A DNA stretch of 64,000 nucleotides from Desulfovibrio legallii (GTDB taxonomy: Bacteria; Desulfobacterota; Desulfovibrionia; Desulfovibrionales; Desulfovibrionaceae), in NCBI RefSeq assembly GCF_004309735.1, contig NZ_SIXC01000001.1, forward strand, positions 168,317 through 232,316, given 5' to 3'. Below the pieces are notes generated by a model. That model worked only from the letters and a program-made list of their open reading frames with translations. It was not told the origin of the DNA and did not search any database. Made by a program: the position numbers and the translations under genes. This document shows positions 55,835 to 64,000 of this stretch, piece by piece. The stretch's first letter is position 1. Every line of letters begins with the position of its first letter.

Positions 55835-57146
55835 CGGGCTCCCTGCGGCGCGCCGCAGCCAGGCTGCCCAGCAGGGACACGCCAAGGCCCGCAAAGCTCC
55901 AGGCGCTGTTGTCGCTCAGAGTAGCCGTGAGGCCCAGCAGGCCGCCGGCCGCCATGGCGGCAGCCACGCCCCAGGGGCGGAAGCGGGCCTTGCGGTAGAG
56001 GAGCATGCCCACAAACACGGGTGGCACCACGCCGCAGACGTAAATATCATTGGCCATGAGCAGCAGGGCCAGGATGCCCTTGCCGTAGAGGGCCAGCACC
56101 ATGGCGGCCAGCGCCGCGCCCAGCATGCACAGACGGCAGGCGGCCACGCCGGGACGGCGCAGAATATCGTTGCTGCACACTGAGGCCGCCGTGATGATGC
56201 AGGAATCTCCGGCTGAAATAATGGCGCTGAAAATGCCCAGCAAAATAGGCGTGGAGGCCCAGGTCGGCAGATGGGTCAGCAGGGCGGCACTGAGCACCTG
56301 CTCCGGCGGCGTGCCTGCGGGCACCAGGTCGCGGCAGGCTATGCCCAGGGCCACGATGATGGCTGCCGTGATGGTGAGCCCCGCCACGGCCCACAACCCG
56401 CCACGGCGGGCGGCTGCCGCGTCCCGCGCCGTGAGCAGACGCCCGAACAGCATGGGGCAGACCACATAACTGCCGCCCAGAATGCAGAGGTAATAACGCA
56501 GCTTGGAAACGGGAAAGTCCGCATTGACCGCTTCCAACGGCACGGCCGCCAGGGCATGCCCGCCGCCCGCCTTGACGCTCAGGGCCAGGGCCAGCAAGAG
56601 GGCCGCCATGAGCACGGAAAACTGCCACACGTCGGTCTTCATGACCGCCGCCTGCCCGCCCACCAGGGTGTAGGCCAAAAGCGCCGCCGCGCCCAGCAGC
56701 ACGGCCGGACCTTTGGCAAGGCCGGTCAGGGGCATGATGATGGCCGCCATGGCGCTGAACTGCGCGGCCAGGATGGCCAGCCAGGCCGTGACAATGATCA
56801 CGGAGGCCAGGGGACGGCTTGGTTCTCCCAAAAAGGCTGTGAGCATTTCCGGCATGGTCACGGCCCCGCTTTCCCGTACTTTTTGGGCCAGAAACAGGCT
56901 CAGCACGGTAAGGCCCACAGCCCCGGAGCCCAGCCACCAGAAGGCCGGAGTGCCCACCTGCCAGGCCAGACCGGCCATGCCCATGGTGGCGGAACCGCCC
57001 ACGCAGGAGGACACGATGGAAAGGGCCACTGCAAAGGCCGTGCTGCGCCGTCCGTTAAGAAAATAGGTGGCCGCGTCCACGCCATTGCGGGTGGACCACA
57101 GGGCCACAAAGAACAGGACGGCGAAATAGAAGACCAAAAAAGTCAC
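55797..57146 (-). CDS. Sodium:solute symporter (SSS family), coupled to biotin genes
   Basis: 449 residues with about 12-13 membrane helices. Family marks are the N-terminal GRRSTAFAVALSIVSSCVGG, the GxxxxPxxF-type GSGAVGLTV region and SAGDSCIITAASVCSNDI, the SSS sodium-motif equivalent. Its GTG start (57146) overlaps the bioDA stop by 4 bp (GTGA), so it is the last gene of the biotin cluster. It may import a biotin precursor or biotin, but the substrate is not shown by sequence. Panthothenate- or proline-type SSS are alternatives. Confidence 0.8.
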   Translation of the reverse strand: MTFLVFYFAVLFFVALWSTRNGVDAATYFLNGRRSTAFAVALSIVSSCVGGSATMGMAGLAWQVGTPAFWWLGSGAVGLTVLSLFLAQKVRESGAVTMPEMLTAFLGEPSRPLASVIIVTAWLAILAAQFSAMAAIIMPLTGLAKGPAVLLGAAALLAYTLVGGQAAVMKTDVWQFSVLMAALLLALALSVKAGGGHALAAVPLEAVNADFPVSKLRYYLCILGGSYVVCPMLFGRLLTARDAAAARRGGLWAVAGLTITAAIIVALGIACRDLVPAGTPPEQVLSAALLTHLPTWASTPILLGIFSAIISAGDSCIITAASVCSNDILRRPGVAACRLCMLGAALAAMVLALYGKGILALLLMANDIYVCGVVPPVFVGMLLYRKARFRPWGVAAAMAAGGLLGLTATLSDNSAWSFAGLGVSLLGSLAAARRREPVRPKAAEADPGI

Positions 57147-59398
57147 GGCCGGTGAGCCCCCTCGCGCAGCGCTCCTCGCACGGCCGCGCACAGCCGGGCC
57201 GCGTCTTCCGGCGGCGTGTTATAGGGGGGCATAATGTAGATGAGCCGGTTGAAGGGGCGCAGCCACACGCCCCGCTCCACAAAGTAGCGCTGCAGTCGGG
57301 CCGTGTGGACCGGGCGGCGCGTTTCCACTACGCCTATGGCCCCCAGCACACGCACGTCCGCCACATCGGGCTCCGCGGCGCAGGGGGCGAGCCCCGCGCG
57401 CAGGGTCGCTTCCAGCCCGGCCACCTGTTCCGGCCAGGCGTTTTCGGCCAGCAGGTCCAGACTGGCCCCGGCCACGGCGCAGGCCAGGGCGTTGGCCATA
57501 AAGGTGGGGCCGTGCATGAGCACACCGTTGTGGCGGCAGATGTCTTCTGCCACGCTGTCCGTGCAGGCCGTAGCGGCCAGGGTCAGCATGCCGCCCGTGA
57601 GCGCCTTGCCGCAGCAGAGAATATCCGGACATATCCCGGCCCATTCCGCCGCAAACATTTTGCCCGTGCGGCCGAAGCCCGTGGCGATTTCGTCCAGGAT
57701 GAGCAGCGCGCCGGCCTCTCGGCACAAGTCGGCCAGGCCGCGCAGATAGTCCGGATGGTAAAACCACATGCCCCCGGCTCCCTGCACCACGGGTTCCAGG
57801 ATGACGGCGGCCACCTCCGGCCCGTGGGCTGCCAGCAGACGGCGGGCGTCGTCCAGGCTGGAGGGGTCAAAGGGCTGATCAAAGCGGCAGGCGGGCCGTT
57901 CCATAAAGATCTGCCGGGGCAGCGCGGCCGTAAACAGGCTGTGCATGCCCGTCACGGGGTCGCAGACGGACATGGCCCCGAAGGTGTCGCCGTGGTAGCC
58001 CCCGCGTGGAGTGAGAAAGCGTGTGCGCTGTGCTTCCCCCCTGCCCCGCTGGCACTGCAGGGCCATTTTGAGAGCCACCTCCACCGCCACGGAACCGGAA
58101 TCGGCAAAAAAAACCTTGCCAAGCCCTGAGGGCATGAGGCCAAGCAGGCGCTCGGCCAGGGCCACGGCCGGTTCGTGGGTCAGCCCGCCGAACATAATGT
58201 GCGGCATGCATCGGGCCTGGGCCTGCAGGGCCGCCAGCAGACGTGGGTGGTTGTAGCCGTGGATGGCCGCCCACCAGGAGGACATGCCGTCCACCAGCTC
58301 TCGCCCGTCCTGCAGCAGGATGCGGTTGCCGCATGTGCTCCGCACCGCGTCCAGTACTGGTGGCGGGCAGGCGGCAGCGTAGGGATGCCAGACGGCAGCG
58401 TGGTCGCGTGCGATAAGGGAAGCGGCGGCGTCCGCTGCCGTGGCGTTGGGACCGGCGGCAGCCTCTGCGGGGGCGCACGGTTTGACGGCATCAGCTAGGC
58501 CAAGGGCTGACGCGACGCAGGCCTTGGCCCGCGCCAAAGCAGCGGGCGCGCCGGCGTGGCCGGTCGGCATATCCAGAGGGGCCGCCAGCGCAGCACATTG
58601 CCGGGCCAGCGGTTCCAGACGGCGCGCCAGCAGATCCCAGGCGGCCGCGTCCAGCTGCGGCACGCGGGGCAGCTCCAGCACCGGGGCGTCCGACCATCCG
58701 GCGGCCCGCAGACGCACGCGCAGCAGGCGAGCCGTATCGGCCAGCATGGCGGGCACATCCACGCCGGGGCAACCGGCGTCGGGACGCTCTGTGGGCGTGA
58801 GCACCAGCCCCGCCAGGGGCAGCCCCCGCGCGGCCAAGGCGTCCAGCGAAAGCAAAATGTGGTTGATGCCGCCCAGGCAATTGCCGCCCACCAGCAGCAC
58901 CGGCAGCCCCAGCAGAGCCATCAGGTCCAGCAGATCTTCGTCATCGTTGAGGGGTACGCGCAGGCCCCCGGCCCCTTCCAGCAGGAGAACAGCTGCGCCG
59001 CTGGCGTGAGCTTGCTGCGCCACATCCTTTGCCAGTCCGGCGCAGGTAAGACGCGCGCCGGACCGCGCGGCGGCCAGATGCGGCGAAGCCGGCAAGGGAA
59101 AGCAGTGCAGACAGGCGGCGGGAGAGACGGAAGGGAAAAGCCGGGGGGAGAGGTCGGCCACAGCTGCGGCGTAAACGCTCATGTCCGCCAGGGGCGCGCT
59201 GGACAGGTTTTTGGGGGGGACGCCGGTCTGCACGGGCTTCACGGCCTGTGCGGCCCATCCGCCCAGGCGCAGGGCTCGCAGCAAGGCCGCTGTGGTCACC
59301 GTTTTGCCCACATCCGTGCCGGATCCGCTCACAAACAGGCCGCGCGGTCCTGGCCACGCAACCGCACTCTCAGGACGCCGCAGCGCAGACGCCGTCAC
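57143..59398 (-). CDS. bioDA: BioD-BioA fusion: dethiobiotin synthase / DAPA aminotransferase
   Basis: 751 residues. The first about 290 are BioD (P-loop VSGSGTDVGKT, 25-33; EGAGGLRVPL), which closes the ureido ring. The rest is class-III aminotransferase BioA, with SSWWAAIHGYNHP, GGYHGDTFG, the PLP-binding Lys598 in CCGKALTGG and a final FNRLIYIMPPYNT. The fusion carries two successive steps of biotin synthesis. The GTG start at 59398 lies inside bioB (29-bp overlap). It ends against the symporter start. Confidence 0.93.
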   Translation of the reverse strand: MTASALRRPESAVAWPGPRGLFVSGSGTDVGKTVTTAALLRALRLGGWAAQAVKPVQTGVPPKNLSSAPLADMSVYAAAVADLSPRLFPSVSPAACLHCFPLPASPHLAAARSGARLTCAGLAKDVAQQAHASGAAVLLLEGAGGLRVPLNDDEDLLDLMALLGLPVLLVGGNCLGGINHILLSLDALAARGLPLAGLVLTPTERPDAGCPGVDVPAMLADTARLLRVRLRAAGWSDAPVLELPRVPQLDAAAWDLLARRLEPLARQCAALAAPLDMPTGHAGAPAALARAKACVASALGLADAVKPCAPAEAAAGPNATAADAAASLIARDHAAVWHPYAAACPPPVLDAVRSTCGNRILLQDGRELVDGMSSWWAAIHGYNHPRLLAALQAQARCMPHIMFGGLTHEPAVALAERLLGLMPSGLGKVFFADSGSVAVEVALKMALQCQRGRGEAQRTRFLTPRGGYHGDTFGAMSVCDPVTGMHSLFTAALPRQIFMERPACRFDQPFDPSSLDDARRLLAAHGPEVAAVILEPVVQGAGGMWFYHPDYLRGLADLCREAGALLILDEIATGFGRTGKMFAAEWAGICPDILCCGKALTGGMLTLAATACTDSVAEDICRHNGVLMHGPTFMANALACAVAGASLDLLAENAWPEQVAGLEATLRAGLAPCAAEPDVADVRVLGAIGVVETRRPVHTARLQRYFVERGVWLRPFNRLIYIMPPYNTPPEDAARLCAAVRGALREGAHRP

Positions 59399-60332
59399 CG
59401 TCCACCTCCAGGCCCAGACGGGCCAGCATATTCAGGTCGCTTTCCAGGCACTGGCCGTGCGTGGTCAGATAGTCGCCCGTCATGAGGGCATTGGCCCCAG
59501 CGGCGAAGGCTTCGGCCTGCCTGTCGCCCAGCACTACGGGACGCCCGCCGCAGATGCGCAGGGTGGCCGTGGGCAGAATGTGCCGGAACAAGGCCACGAT
59601 GCGCAGGGCCTCTTCCGCCGTAAGGGGAGGCTGCCCGGCCAGCGGCGTTTGCGGGTGGGGGTGCAGAAAATTCATGGGCACCTGCCGCACCCCCAGCTTT
59701 TTGAGGCTGAAGGCAAAGGCCACCCTGTCCTCCCAGCTTTCGCCCAGGCCGAACAGGCCACCCGTACAGGCCGTGAACCCGACGCGCATGCCGCGCAGCA
59801 CGGTTTCTCGCCGCTGTTCCCAGGTCTGGGTGGTGCAGACGTGCGGATAATAGGCCTGGGAGGTTTCCAGATTGTGGTGGTAGCGGCTGAGACCGGCGGC
59901 GGCCAGGTCTGTGAGTTGTTCCGCTGCAAGACGGCCCAGTGAAGCGCAGACCCGCGGCTTCACGGCTGTGGGCAGAGCGGCGATGCAGGCGCGCAGACGG
60001 GAAAATTCCTCCCCGCTCAAGGCCGCGCCGCTGGTGACGATACCGATGTGCGCCACGGGCAGAGCGGCCATGCGCAGGATGCGCTCCCGCAGCTCGGCGT
60101 CGGGCAAAAGCGGAAAAATGTCAATGGGCGTGTGGTTATGCCGACTTTGAGAGCAGAACCGGCAGTCCATGGCGCAGTTGCCGCTACGGGCGTTGATGAT
60201 GGCGCAGAGCACAATGCGCCGACCGAAAATCGCCTCGCGCAGGGCGGTAGCCTGTTTCAGAAGACGGGAAAGCGGCAGCGCCAACAAATCCAGAGCCTGT
60301 ATCGGCGTGCCGACTGCCAGAGATTTGATCAT
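59370..60332 (-). CDS. bioB: Biotin synthase BioB
   Basis: 320 residues, a radical-SAM enzyme inserting sulfur into dethiobiotin. The cluster motif is CAMDCRFC (Cys 53, 57, 60), followed by SQSRHN and the HNLETS, CTGGLFGLGE and RICGGRP segments of the family. The start codon has no clear ribosome-binding site. No BirA-type operator is visible upstream. It overlaps the bioDA gene by 29 bp. Confidence 0.94.
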   Translation of the reverse strand: MIKSLAVGTPIQALDLLALPLSRLLKQATALREAIFGRRIVLCAIINARSGNCAMDCRFCSQSRHNHTPIDIFPLLPDAELRERILRMAALPVAHIGIVTSGAALSGEEFSRLRACIAALPTAVKPRVCASLGRLAAEQLTDLAAAGLSRYHHNLETSQAYYPHVCTTQTWEQRRETVLRGMRVGFTACTGGLFGLGESWEDRVAFAFSLKKLGVRQVPMNFLHPHPQTPLAGQPPLTAEEALRIVALFRHILPTATLRICGGRPVVLGDRQAEAFAAGANALMTGDYLTTHGQCLESDLNMLARLGLEVDGDGVCAAAS

Positions 60333-60367
60333 AATTCAAAAAGTCTGAAAGCAAAAACAGGGTTCGC

Positions 60368-60412
60368 CGCCGCTGCCCCCGACGCAACGGCCGGGTCGGC
60401 AGAACAGCGGCG
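60368..60412 (-). terminator. Weak terminator-like hairpin between mucR-like gene and bioB
   Basis: Eight-pair stem CGCCGCTG/CAGCGGCG with a long internally paired loop, followed on the minus strand after about nine bases by five T residues. It may attenuate read-through from the regulator into bioB. Confidence 0.3.
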
Positions 60413-60434
60413 CGAAATGTGGCGGCCTGTGAGC

Positions 60435-60833
60435 CTACTGCACCTTGCGGCGCTTTTCCCACAGTTTCATGTCCTTCATCTTTTTGCGGCGTTCGCGCTG
60501 CAGGGCCTTGCAAACCAGGGGCGCGTCCTTTTTGAAGCCCCACTTTTCGCGGTATTCCGCAGTGGTCATGCCATGACTGGCAAGATGGCGCTTGGTAAGA
60601 ATTTTGAAGCTTTTGCCACATTCAAGGCAGGTGACGGACTTTTCTTTTACCGACTTACGGGCTTCTTGCGCCATTTCTGCGCTGTCCATCTCCATTGGAG
60701 CTTCGCCTTCAGCCACGGCGCGGATGCCTTGAGCCACTTTCTGAATAAAGGTGGCGATCTCCTCTTCGCTCATTACCCGTACGCCGGCCTGTGCCCTGGT
60801 AATTTCCAGCGCCTCTTTCAGATAATCATCCAT
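60435..60833 (-). CDS. Ros/MucR family zinc-finger transcriptional regulator
   Basis: 132 residues. The prokaryotic zinc finger is CLECGKSFKILTKRHLASH (C-x2-C-x9-H-x3-H-type), followed by the conserved HGMTTAEYREKWGF and a basic tail. Ros/MucR proteins bind AT-rich promoter DNA and often silence genes or bind their own promoter. AGAGGTAG precedes ATG 60833. A strongly AT-rich region begins just upstream, which may be its target. bioB follows on the same strand, 102 bp downstream. Confidence 0.92.
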   Translation of the reverse strand: MDDYLKEALEITRAQAGVRVMSEEEIATFIQKVAQGIRAVAEGEAPMEMDSAEMAQEARKSVKEKSVTCLECGKSFKILTKRHLASHGMTTAEYREKWGFKKDAPLVCKALQRERRKKMKDMKLWEKRRKVQ

Positions 60834-60867
60834 AGCTACCTCTGCTTGTTAGCACCACGACGCCGTC

Positions 60868-61143
60868 TTAGCGTTGCAGTGGGCAACAGTGACATTTCCA
60901 AATGAAACAATATAAGTTGGATTCTCCAATGGAGGCACCATACACAGGAGCTATTGCTTCGTCAATGTTTTCGCGCTCCATGAATAAATAATTATGAGGC
61001 ATGCCCGTAAAAGACCTGTGTCTACCGGGGTAAAAATCAGCCTTGAAATTGATAATATTTTCACAAAAGCAAATTGTGTCCGCCATTGACCATTCTTTTG
61101 GGACAACACGGGGCAATTCCAATGCATTGCTATGCTGTTGCAA
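60868..61143 (-). CDS. Orphan hypothetical ORF in an AT-rich island (possible remnant)
   Basis: Up to 91 residues (TTG 61143; ATG 61086 would give 72). The composition looks protein-like: PGRHRSFTGMPHNYLFMERE and a cysteine-rich end (WKCHCCP). No family recognised. The base composition is far more AT-rich than the rest of the window, there is no ribosome-binding site, and an in-frame stop lies just upstream. It may be a decayed or transferred gene. Confidence 0.25.
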   Translation of the reverse strand: MQQHSNALELPRVVPKEWSMADTICFCENIINFKADFYPGRHRSFTGMPHNYLFMERENIDEAIAPVYGASIGESNLYCFIWKCHCCPLQR

Positions 61144-61461
61144 GTATGGTCACTCGCACGCAAAAAAGTCCTAAATACCAAGCTGCATACTATGTAACTT
61201 GGTATTTTGTAACCCTTTGACGTTAGTGACGTTGTTTTTAATTGTTATTTTTTTCTCATGCAGACATAGGCACTCTTGAAAATGAGGGAACTATACTGTT
61301 TTTTTGGATTAAAAGCCTCCCAAGGCCTTGACGTGGTATATTTAATATGAGAATAATTTTGTAGGAATTAATTCCATCGTGTTTTTTACAATTTAATTGC
61401 TCTTTCCATCTGCCTCATATATATTGTGGGGCACAGCCGCGTGTGACGCAAGGGAGTTGCC
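61144..61461. other. AT-rich intergenic island
   Basis: About 300 bp of strongly AT-rich DNA between the MucR-like gene and the next plus-strand gene, with T-runs (GTTTTTTTGG, TTATTTTTTTC) and several promoter-like motifs. No gene is seen. It is the type of DNA bound by Ros/MucR proteins. Confidence 0.5.
61397..61425 (+). promoter_or_regulatory. Candidate sigma-70 promoter for the 96-aa protein
   Basis: TTGCTC (61397-61402) and TATATT (61420-61425) are 17 bp apart and 36 bp before the start codon at 61462. Confidence 0.6.
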
Positions 61462-61752
61462 ATGTCAGCGTTGTCCGACCGTGAGTTTCTGGCCGAGGAA
61501 ATGTGCGCCCTGTACTCCCGTTTGACGGGTGAAGAGTCCGCTCAGGCCGACCTGGATCTGGCGCGCAGGTTTGCCGGTGATCAGGAGCCGCACGACCATT
61601 GGCTTGAGACAGGCAAACTGGATTATGAATCCCGCCTCTTCCTTTATATGGCCGCGGCTTACGCCATGCGCTGTATGAAGCAGGATACGTACAAATGCGC
61701 CGTCTTTATGCGCAGCGCAGCCACGGCCCTGGCCGACAAAGCCCGGGCCTGA
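61462..61752 (+). CDS. Conserved hypothetical protein (96 aa)
   Basis: 96 residues, acidic and helical, with no motif I recognise (EEMCALYSRLTGEESAQADL, then AAAYAMRCMKQDTYKCAVFM). It has a good AAGGGAG ribosome-binding site before ATG 61462 and its own promoter-like site. It lies 269 bp ahead of the cytochrome gene on the same strand. Function unknown. Confidence 0.7.
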   Translation: MSALSDREFLAEEMCALYSRLTGEESAQADLDLARRFAGDQEPHDHWLETGKLDYESRLFLYMAAAYAMRCMKQDTYKCAVFMRSAATALADKARA

Positions 61753-62021
61753 CCGCCACTTTACGGAACCAGGGGAAATCCCGTTGCAGGTGCGCGGGGT
61801 TTCCTTCAAGTAGCGGAGCTTTGGGCCCGACCCGCCCAAAAGCTGCAGGCCCCGCCGCGCGGGCGTCGGCGCAACAGGCTTGCGTCAGCGCCCGCACGGC
61901 GGATGTAGCCCCCGCAGCCGCCGGAGCTGTTTCAAAGTGGAATTGCTCCTACCTTTATACCCGGCGCTGGTTTGTAACCGGGGAAAAACCACCAGGACCT
62001 GTCAGGAAGCAAGGAACTATC

Positions 62022-62426
62022 ATGCGGGAAAAACCTTTCGGATGCAGAACCACCCTCCCCTGCCTGCTGTTCGTGTGCTTCGCCCTGGCCTTGCCGTCAG
62101 GCGCGGCCTACAGTGCGGAGCGCATCCCCATTACCACCCCTGCCGTCAAGGCCAAACAAATGCCGCAGGTGTTTTTCAACCATGACGCTCACATGGCCTA
62201 TGTGGAAGGCGTGGACGGCGACTGTTCCACCTGCCACAACATGACGGACGCCGGTCTTTCGGAATCCCTCAAGGACGTGACCGCCGTTCCTGCCGCCAAG
62301 CAGGTGGAGTACATGCACGCCACCTGTACCGCGTGCCATGTCAAGGCCGGCAAAGGCCCGCGCCTTGTGTCCTGTCGGACCTGCCATAGTGAAACCATCG
62401 CATCTGAACATGCCGGTAAACAATGA
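62022..62426 (+). CDS. Periplasmic triheme class-III-like cytochrome c (TmcA-like)
   Basis: 134 residues. A signal peptide ends near AAYSA-ERIP. Three haem-attachment motifs are present (CSTCH, CTACH, CRTCH), plus FFNHDAHMAY supplying axial histidines as in cytochrome c3/c7. TmcA proteins normally have four haems; only three CXXCH motifs are seen here. It is the first gene of the electron-transfer operon. Probably it shuttles electrons between periplasmic hydrogenase or formate dehydrogenase and the membrane partner. Not DsrJ: it has a cleavable signal, not an anchor. Confidence 0.8.
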   Translation: MREKPFGCRTTLPCLLFVCFALALPSGAAYSAERIPITTPAVKAKQMPQVFFNHDAHMAYVEGVDGDCSTCHNMTDAGLSESLKDVTAVPAAKQVEYMHATCTACHVKAGKGPRLVSCRTCHSETIASEHAGKQ

Positions 62427-62477
62427 TCGGCCGGTGGTGCGCCATTATTTGCAGTCTATGTGAGGAGGCAGAATCAG

Positions 62478-63158
62478 ATGCTTGATTTCATTACCGGACC
62501 CCTTTTTGTTATTTCTCTTGCCGTGTTCTTTGTTGGTCTTCTGCTCCGCGCTATTTTTTATGTGCGCGGTCTGGACGCCAAGCTGGAACGGGTGGCCTAC
62601 ACTTACCATGCGGACCGCTCCATCCCTGGCGCGCTCACGTCCATCTTCAAATGGCTCATCCCCGGTGGCACCTGCGGTTGGCGCGCCCAGCCCGTGGCCA
62701 CGTTGCTCTTTTTCCTCCTGCACTGCGGCGCGGTGCTTATTCCTTTGTTTTTGCTGGGCCATACGGTGCTGCTGGAATACTATACGGGCATCAGCCTGCC
62801 TGCCCTGCCCGGCGCCCTGGCGGACATTCTCTCCATCGCCGCAGTGGTCGGCCTGGTGCTGCTGGCCCTGCGTCGGCTGGCTGTTCCGGCCCTGCGCCAG
62901 CTCAACAGCGGCCAGGATTGGTTCATCCTGCTCCTGACCTTTCTGCCCTTCGCCACCGGGCTTATGGCCCGGCTCAACACTGCCTCCTATGAAAGCTGGA
63001 TGATCGCGCACGTGCTTTGCGGCGAACTGTTCCTCATTCTGGCGCCCTTCACCAAGCTCTCGCACATCGTGCTCTTCTTCATGTCCCGCGCCCAGATCGG
63101 CATGGATTTCGCCATCAAGCGCGGCGGCGCCACCCGTGGCGGCGCGTTTCCCTGGTAG
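62478..63158 (+). CDS. Membrane cytochrome b-type subunit (TmcC/NarI-like)
   Basis: 226 residues with about five membrane helices. Candidate haem-ligand histidines lie in FLLHCGA, LLGHTVLL, IAHVLCGE and KLSHIVLF. The family (TmcC, DsrM, NarI) passes electrons across or into the membrane, usually from a periplasmic cytochrome to a cytoplasmic iron-sulfur partner. TGAGGAGG precedes ATG 62478. It sits between the cytochrome and the iron-sulfur gene. Confidence 0.82.
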   Translation: MLDFITGPLFVISLAVFFVGLLLRAIFYVRGLDAKLERVAYTYHADRSIPGALTSIFKWLIPGGTCGWRAQPVATLLFFLLHCGAVLIPLFLLGHTVLLEYYTGISLPALPGALADILSIAAVVGLVLLALRRLAVPALRQLNSGQDWFILLLTFLPFATGLMARLNTASYESWMIAHVLCGELFLILAPFTKLSHIVLFFMSRAQIGMDFAIKRGGATRGGAFPW

Positions 63159-63200
63159 CCGGGCTCACCGGAATATTTTTTTGCCGGAAAGGAGCAAACA

Positions 63201-64000
63201 ATGTCCCAGACCCTGTGCAACAACATCCCTGTCACCACCAAGGAAGGCATCCTTGATCTGCTGAAGGACAAGGGCGGCGCACAATATTACAGTCAGATGA
63301 AAGAAATGAAAGTGGACCAGGAAGCTCTGGCCCGCGATCTGGAAAAAACCTGTAAATCCCGCACGCGCACTTGGCTCAAAATCTGTGCCCACTGCGCTAT
63401 GTGTGCGGACAGTTGCTTTTTTTACAAAACCAACAATAACGACCCCAAGCAGATTCCTTCGTATAAAATCCAATCCACCCTGGGCGAGATGCTGCGCCGC
63501 AAGGGCAAGGTGGATACGGAATTTATGATGCAGTGCATGGACACGGCCTGGGGCAAGTGCACTTGCTGCAACCGCTGCGCCCTGTACTGCCCCCACGGCA
63601 TCGATACGGGCGTCATGTTCAGCTATCTGCGCGGCATTTTGTTCAAGCACGGCTTTGTACCGTGGGAAATGAAGATTGGTTCGGGCATGCACCGTGTCTA
63701 CGGTGCGCAGATGGACGTGACCGAAGAAGACTGGCTGGAAACCTGCGAATGGATGGTGGAAGAAAACCAGGACGAATGGCCCGACCTGGAAATCCCCGTG
63801 GAAAAAGAAAGCCCGGACGTCATGTACATCCTCAACGCCCGTGAGGTGAAGCATTACCCGGAAGACATCGCCCAGGCGGCCATTCTTTTTCACGTTACCG
63901 GCACAGACTGGACCGTGCCCCGCGAAGGTTGGGAAAACACCTCGCTGACCATGTTCGCTGGCGACTGGGACGGCTGTGCCCAGAACGTCAAGCGCATCTA
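63201..64000 (+). CDS. CCG-type iron-sulfur protein (TmcB/DsrK/HmcF-like), 3' truncated
   Basis: 266 residues are visible before the window ends; no in-frame stop is reached. Two 4Fe-4S motifs are present, [11 protein letters not shown] and [14 protein letters not shown]. The following region resembles the start of the HdrD/DsrK-type catalytic part, with CCG domains expected further on. These proteins are the cytoplasmic thiol/disulfide-type electron acceptors of Tmc, Hmc and Dsr complexes. ATG 63201 has GGAAAGGAGC upstream, 42 bp after the membrane gene. Confidence 0.85.
   Translation, partial: MSQTLCNNIPVTTKEGILDLLKDKGGAQYYSQMKEMKVDQEALARDLEKTCKSRTRTWLKICAHCAMCADSCFFYKTNNNDPKQIPSYKIQSTLGEMLRRKGKVDTEFMMQCMDTAWGKCTCCNRCALYCPHGIDTGVMFSYLRGILFKHGFVPWEMKIGSGMHRVYGAQMDVTEEDWLETCEWMVEENQDEWPDLEIPVEKESPDVMYILNAREVKHYPEDIAQAAILFHVTGTDWTVPREGWENTSLTMFAGDWDGCAQNVKRI

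Overview
This window is 64 kb of GC-rich chromosome from a sulfate-reducing deltaproteobacterium, most likely a Desulfovibrio-type organism (Desulfovibrionaceae). That reading rests on three observations: a multihaem cytochrome / membrane cytochrome b / CCG-type iron-sulfur operon of the Tmc/Hmc/Dsr kind at the right end, a selenocysteine tRNA, and the protein styles (BioD-BioA fusion, DHH-CBS-poly(A)-polymerase fusion, Ros/MucR regulator). No database search was run. Almost everything is core chromosome; there is no prophage, intact insertion sequence or CRISPR array.

Layout. 0-10.6 kb: end of bamD, a CDF metal exporter with an enlarged cytosolic tail, ysxC, efp, ftsK, lolA, a five-domain S1 RNA-binding protein and a DegP/HtrA protease (cell envelope and translation). 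10.9-20.6 kb: a CgeB-like glycosyltransferase, phosphoglucomutase, an RsuA/RluB pseudouridine synthase, a 1 kb gene-poor stretch, an RdgC-like protein, two Dpp/Opp permeases and recN. 20.7-26.8 kb, minus strand: ftsH-folP-cdaA-cdaR-glmM, which couples c-di-AMP synthesis to peptidoglycan precursor supply. 27-27.6 kb: tRNA-Sec and tRNA-Met. 27.6-32 kb, minus strand: uppP, metG and ricT. 32-40.5 kb, plus strand: HD protein, phosphofructokinase and an AddA/AddB-type helicase-nuclease pair, with genes overlapping by a few bases. 41-52 kb: nitronate-monooxygenase-like flavoprotein, folK, xer recombinase, the DHH-CBS-nucleotidyltransferase fusion, HIT hydrolase, lapA-like protein and mutS. 52-60.8 kb: thioesterase, formate-THF ligase, an LpdD-like protein, and a minus-strand mucR-bioB-bioDA-symporter cluster. 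61.4-64 kb: a small conserved protein and a three-gene electron-transfer operon cut by the window end.

The least explained content is intergenic. Two families of structured repeats occur only between genes. One (R1; full, partial or deleted copies at about 2.3, 14.7, 40.6, 42.4, 54.8 and 55.5 kb) is bounded by a hairpin at one end and a CAACGTTG-centred palindrome at the other. The second (R2; about 2.2 and 10.7 kb) is a 128-bp, near-identical unit that folds into three hairpins. Two R1 copies (14.7 and 54.8 kb) place their palindromic end 24-25 nt upstream of a start codon. Other points of interest are a probable ACG start for ftsK, a triheme Tmc-like operon with an unusual gene order, and a symporter translationally coupled to the biotin genes.
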